From: PALSA-610 sp038213435
GTDB taxonomy: Bacteria > Actinomycetota > Acidimicrobiia > IMCC26256 > PALSA-610
Assembly (NCBI GenBank): GCA_038213435.1
Contig: JBBQTI010000012.1
Coordinates: 1 to 64,000, forward strand
DNA length: 64,000 nt
Direction of reading: 5' to 3'
A program made the position numbers and the translations under genes. Positions 62,293 to 64,000 of this stretch are shown piece after piece. Numbering within the stretch: position 1 is the first letter of the stretch; the number at the start of each line of letters is the position of its first letter. The notes under the pieces are model-generated. The model saw only the letters and a program-made list of their open reading frames with translations. It was not told where the DNA came from and did not search any database.

Positions 62293-62892
62293 ATGACCCC
62301 AAGGAGAGCTTCGAAGTACTGGGACGTGATGATGGCCCGAACGCGGGCGAAAACCCCGCGTTTCGTCGAGGCCGTCGTCACGGACGCCAAGATGCTCGCG
62401 GTGCTCCGGCGCGAGCGGTATCGCTTTCGGGGACGTTTTGACGCACTTTGTCAGGCGTTGCGGCTCATGTGGGTGAGCGATGCGTTTCTCGCTCAGACCT
62501 GCTACCGAGCGCAGGCGCGGCTCGACGCGCTCGGCGTTCCGGTGCTGCCTCGCCTGATGCACCGGCTGGCGATCATGACGGGACAGGTCTGTGTCGGCCG
62601 CGCCGTCATCATGCATCCGGGCGTCTGCATCGCACAGGGGCAGGTTGTGATCGACGGATTCGTCGAGATCCAAAGTGGCGTCGGGATCCTGTCGTCGGTG
62701 ACAATAGGCATCCGTCAAGGTGACCCGCGGGGTCCGACGATCGAACGCAATGCCCGTATCGACACGGGCGCGAAGGTGCTGGGCCGAATCACCGTTGGGC
62801 GCGATGCCAAGATCGGCGCGAACGCGGTCGTCATCGAAGATGTACCGGCGGGCGCAACGGTGGCCGGTGTACCTGCACGCGTCGTCGCGTAG
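62293..62892 (+). CDS. stand-alone hexapeptide-repeat acyltransferase
   Basis: About 199 residues, colinear with the C-terminal domain of the divergent fusion protein, including TPRFVEAVVTDA, LRLMWVSDAFLAQTCYRAQA, LGVPVLPRLMHRLAI and the beta-helix GTGAKV-like block DTGAKVLGRITVGRDAKIGA. The same Arg-Gly replaces the Arg-His of serine acetyltransferase. No strong ribosome binding site is seen; starts at 62293 and 62329 are both possible. The two copies facing apart across about 245 bp show that the domain was duplicated and one copy fused to, or lost, a sulfotransferase. Confidence 0.82.
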   Translation: MTPRRASKYWDVMMARTRAKTPRFVEAVVTDAKMLAVLRRERYRFRGRFDALCQALRLMWVSDAFLAQTCYRAQARLDALGVPVLPRLMHRLAIMTGQVCVGRAVIMHPGVCIAQGQVVIDGFVEIQSGVGILSSVTIGIRQGDPRGPTIERNARIDTGAKVLGRITVGRDAKIGANAVVIEDVPAGATVAGVPARVVA

Positions 62893-62926
62893 CCCCAACC
62901 CTGTTGAGCGGGGCGTGGAGAGCAAC

Positions 62927-64000
62927 TCACGCGAGCTCGAGCGTTTCCTTGACTGACGCCGCAATGTGATCGTGGCCGCGCTGCGTGGGGTGCAGTCCGT
63001 CGTGCATCAGCCCGGCGGCGTACGCGCCGTCCCAACCCCCACCAACCTCACGCGTCCACACGTCATGCAGGTCCACCAGTGCGCACCCTTTCGCCGCTGC
63101 GACCGCTTTCGCAAACGCGCGATACATCGCTTGCACAATCACGTCGCGTCGGCCGCAGATCCTGAGGTCTCCGGCGTACGACGAGCCAACCGCGGGGATC
63201 GTCATCGTGATGCGTTGTGCCGACTGCACCAACGCGATCCGTGCACCTCGCGCAACGTTCGTTCCGCGGAGAGGTGTGCCCACGTCAGTGTGAAGGAACA
63301 AGGCGGTCGGTGACGTCACGACGGTCGATCCCGCGGTCGTCGCCGCGTCGCAAACGACGCGGGGCGTTCGCTGTTCGAACGGAGTCACGAGAAGCGTGTC
63401 CGCGTATGAGGCGACACGGGAGATGAGGTGACTCAGCGCGTCCCCAAACCGGTCGGCATCGCGAAAGCGGACGTCGTTCGAGAACAGCACGATGACGAGA
63501 TCCGGCCGCAGAAGATCGAGCAGTGCGAACGCGTCGCCGGCCGTGTCCCTACAGAACCAGGCAAGCGTCTGCTCCTGATGGCCGAGGTTGTGTACAACAT
63601 TCGACCGACCCTCGGAGTGCGGACTGCTGTAGGTGCGGATCCCGGCGATCGTGGCAGTGCACGGTTTCTCTCCGTCGTATCCTCTGAGCTCGACGCGGTC
63701 CGTGACGCGCGTGCGGACGAGGATCCGATTGAGCTTGCCGCCGGTTTCGCGCGCTTCCCGAGGGCTCCGCCATGCGATTCCGTCGACGCGGTACTGCCAG
63801 CGTCCGACCTCGGGCACATCGAACGCGTAGAGCTCGAACGCGCCGACTTCCAGATCGGCGGGCTTCGTCCATGTCAGCTGGTCGGCGGCGCGACCCGAGC
63901 TGTAGAGACCCTTGCCGAACGGAGCGACGTCGAACGGATCCGTGGGCTCGGTCTGCCTCCACTCACCGGTCCTCGTCCATTCGTCGTGATGCCAGAGGCC
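62927..64000 (-). CDS. SGNH-type hydrolase, incomplete at window edge
   Basis: At least 357 residues; the 5' end lies beyond the window, since the frame stays open to base 64000. The C-terminal part has SGNH features: block III-like Ser-Asn-Asp in VLFSNDVRFRD and block V in LMHDGLHPTQRGHDH. The visible N-terminal part (KGLYSSGRAADQLTW and FELYAFDVPEVGRWQYRVDG) looks like a beta-sandwich preceding the hydrolase, as in polysaccharide acyl esterases. Block I is not obvious in the visible sequence. It is probably part of the same polysaccharide-modification set. Confidence 0.7.
   Translation of the reverse strand, partial: GLWHHDEWTRTGEWRQTEPTDPFDVAPFGKGLYSSGRAADQLTWTKPADLEVGAFELYAFDVPEVGRWQYRVDGIAWRSPREARETGGKLNRILVRTRVTDRVELRGYDGEKPCTATIAGIRTYSSPHSEGRSNVVHNLGHQEQTLAWFCRDTAGDAFALLDLLRPDLVIVLFSNDVRFRDADRFGDALSHLISRVASYADTLLVTPFEQRTPRVVCDAATTAGSTVVTSPTALFLHTDVGTPLRGTNVARGARIALVQSAQRITMTIPAVGSSYAGDLRICGRRDVIVQAMYRAFAKAVAAAKGCALVDLHDVWTREVGGGWDGAYAAGLMHDGLHPTQRGHDHIAASVKETLELA

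Overview
The window is high-GC and densely coded on both strands. It carries actinobacterial hallmarks: mycothiol-type maleylpyruvate isomerase-fold proteins, a luciferase-like (F420-type) oxidoreductase, a PASTA-domain Ser/Thr kinase, and an iscS-mnmA-(MetE-like)-ligA-gatCAB-ilvBNC gene order resembling the Mycobacterium tuberculosis Rv3001c-Rv3025c block. I infer an actinomycete-phylum bacterium, probably a deep-branching group such as Acidimicrobiia; the sequence does not prove the class. I see no rRNA, tRNA, CRISPR array, insertion sequence or phage gene.

Layout. 184-2791: an autoregulated MerR/SRPBCC pair, a methyltransferase and a VOC protein. 2855-5278: a leftward enoyl-CoA hydratase, sulfotransferase and phytanoyl-CoA dioxygenase-like set. 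5562-7073: a membrane class III nucleotide cyclase. 7185-11852: tandem paralogous amidases followed by a split AtuA-like pair. 11876-20129: an HDOD protein, an M1 aminopeptidase, a large Lhr helicase and a small coiled-coil protein. 20180-27933: a sigma/anti-sigma/mycothiol-fold fusion, an SDR, cytochrome bd oxidase (cydAB) divergent from an acyl-CoA dehydrogenase, and a diguanylate cyclase. 28000-34084: branched-chain amino acid synthesis (ilvD-fpg and ilvBN-ilvC) with a clear attenuator in front of ilvB. 34159-38747: a PhnZ-like HD oxygenase coupled to an FAD oxidoreductase, a methyltransferase/LLM oxidoreductase divergent pair and a zinc-ribbon/TerB protein. 38777-52406: the housekeeping block (gatCAB with ferredoxin, SCP2/SDR pair, PASTA kinase, ligA, MetE-like protein, mnmA, iscS). 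52500-58896: small genes, a decayed phosphotransferase, methylmalonyl-CoA mutase, sirtuin and rhodanese-MoeB. 58959-64000: an apparent surface-polysaccharide modification locus with SGNH hydrolases, a sulfotransferase fused to a hexapeptide acyltransferase, a stand-alone paralogue of that acyltransferase, and a broken membrane gene.

Regulation. A striking number of start codons lie 6-9 nt downstream of a TANNNT hexamer with no ribosome binding site, so leaderless transcription looks common. Two divergent gene pairs (cydA/acyl-CoA dehydrogenase and methyltransferase/LLM oxidoreductase) show the same 22-bp arrangement in which two -10 hexamers share one TA step. ilvB is preceded by an 11-residue leader peptide with four consecutive valines and a rho-independent terminator.

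No wholly new multi-gene system is evident. The most unusual single items are the degenerate sigma/anti-sigma/mycothiol-fold fusion, the sulfotransferase-acyltransferase fusion and the shared-TA divergent leaderless promoters.
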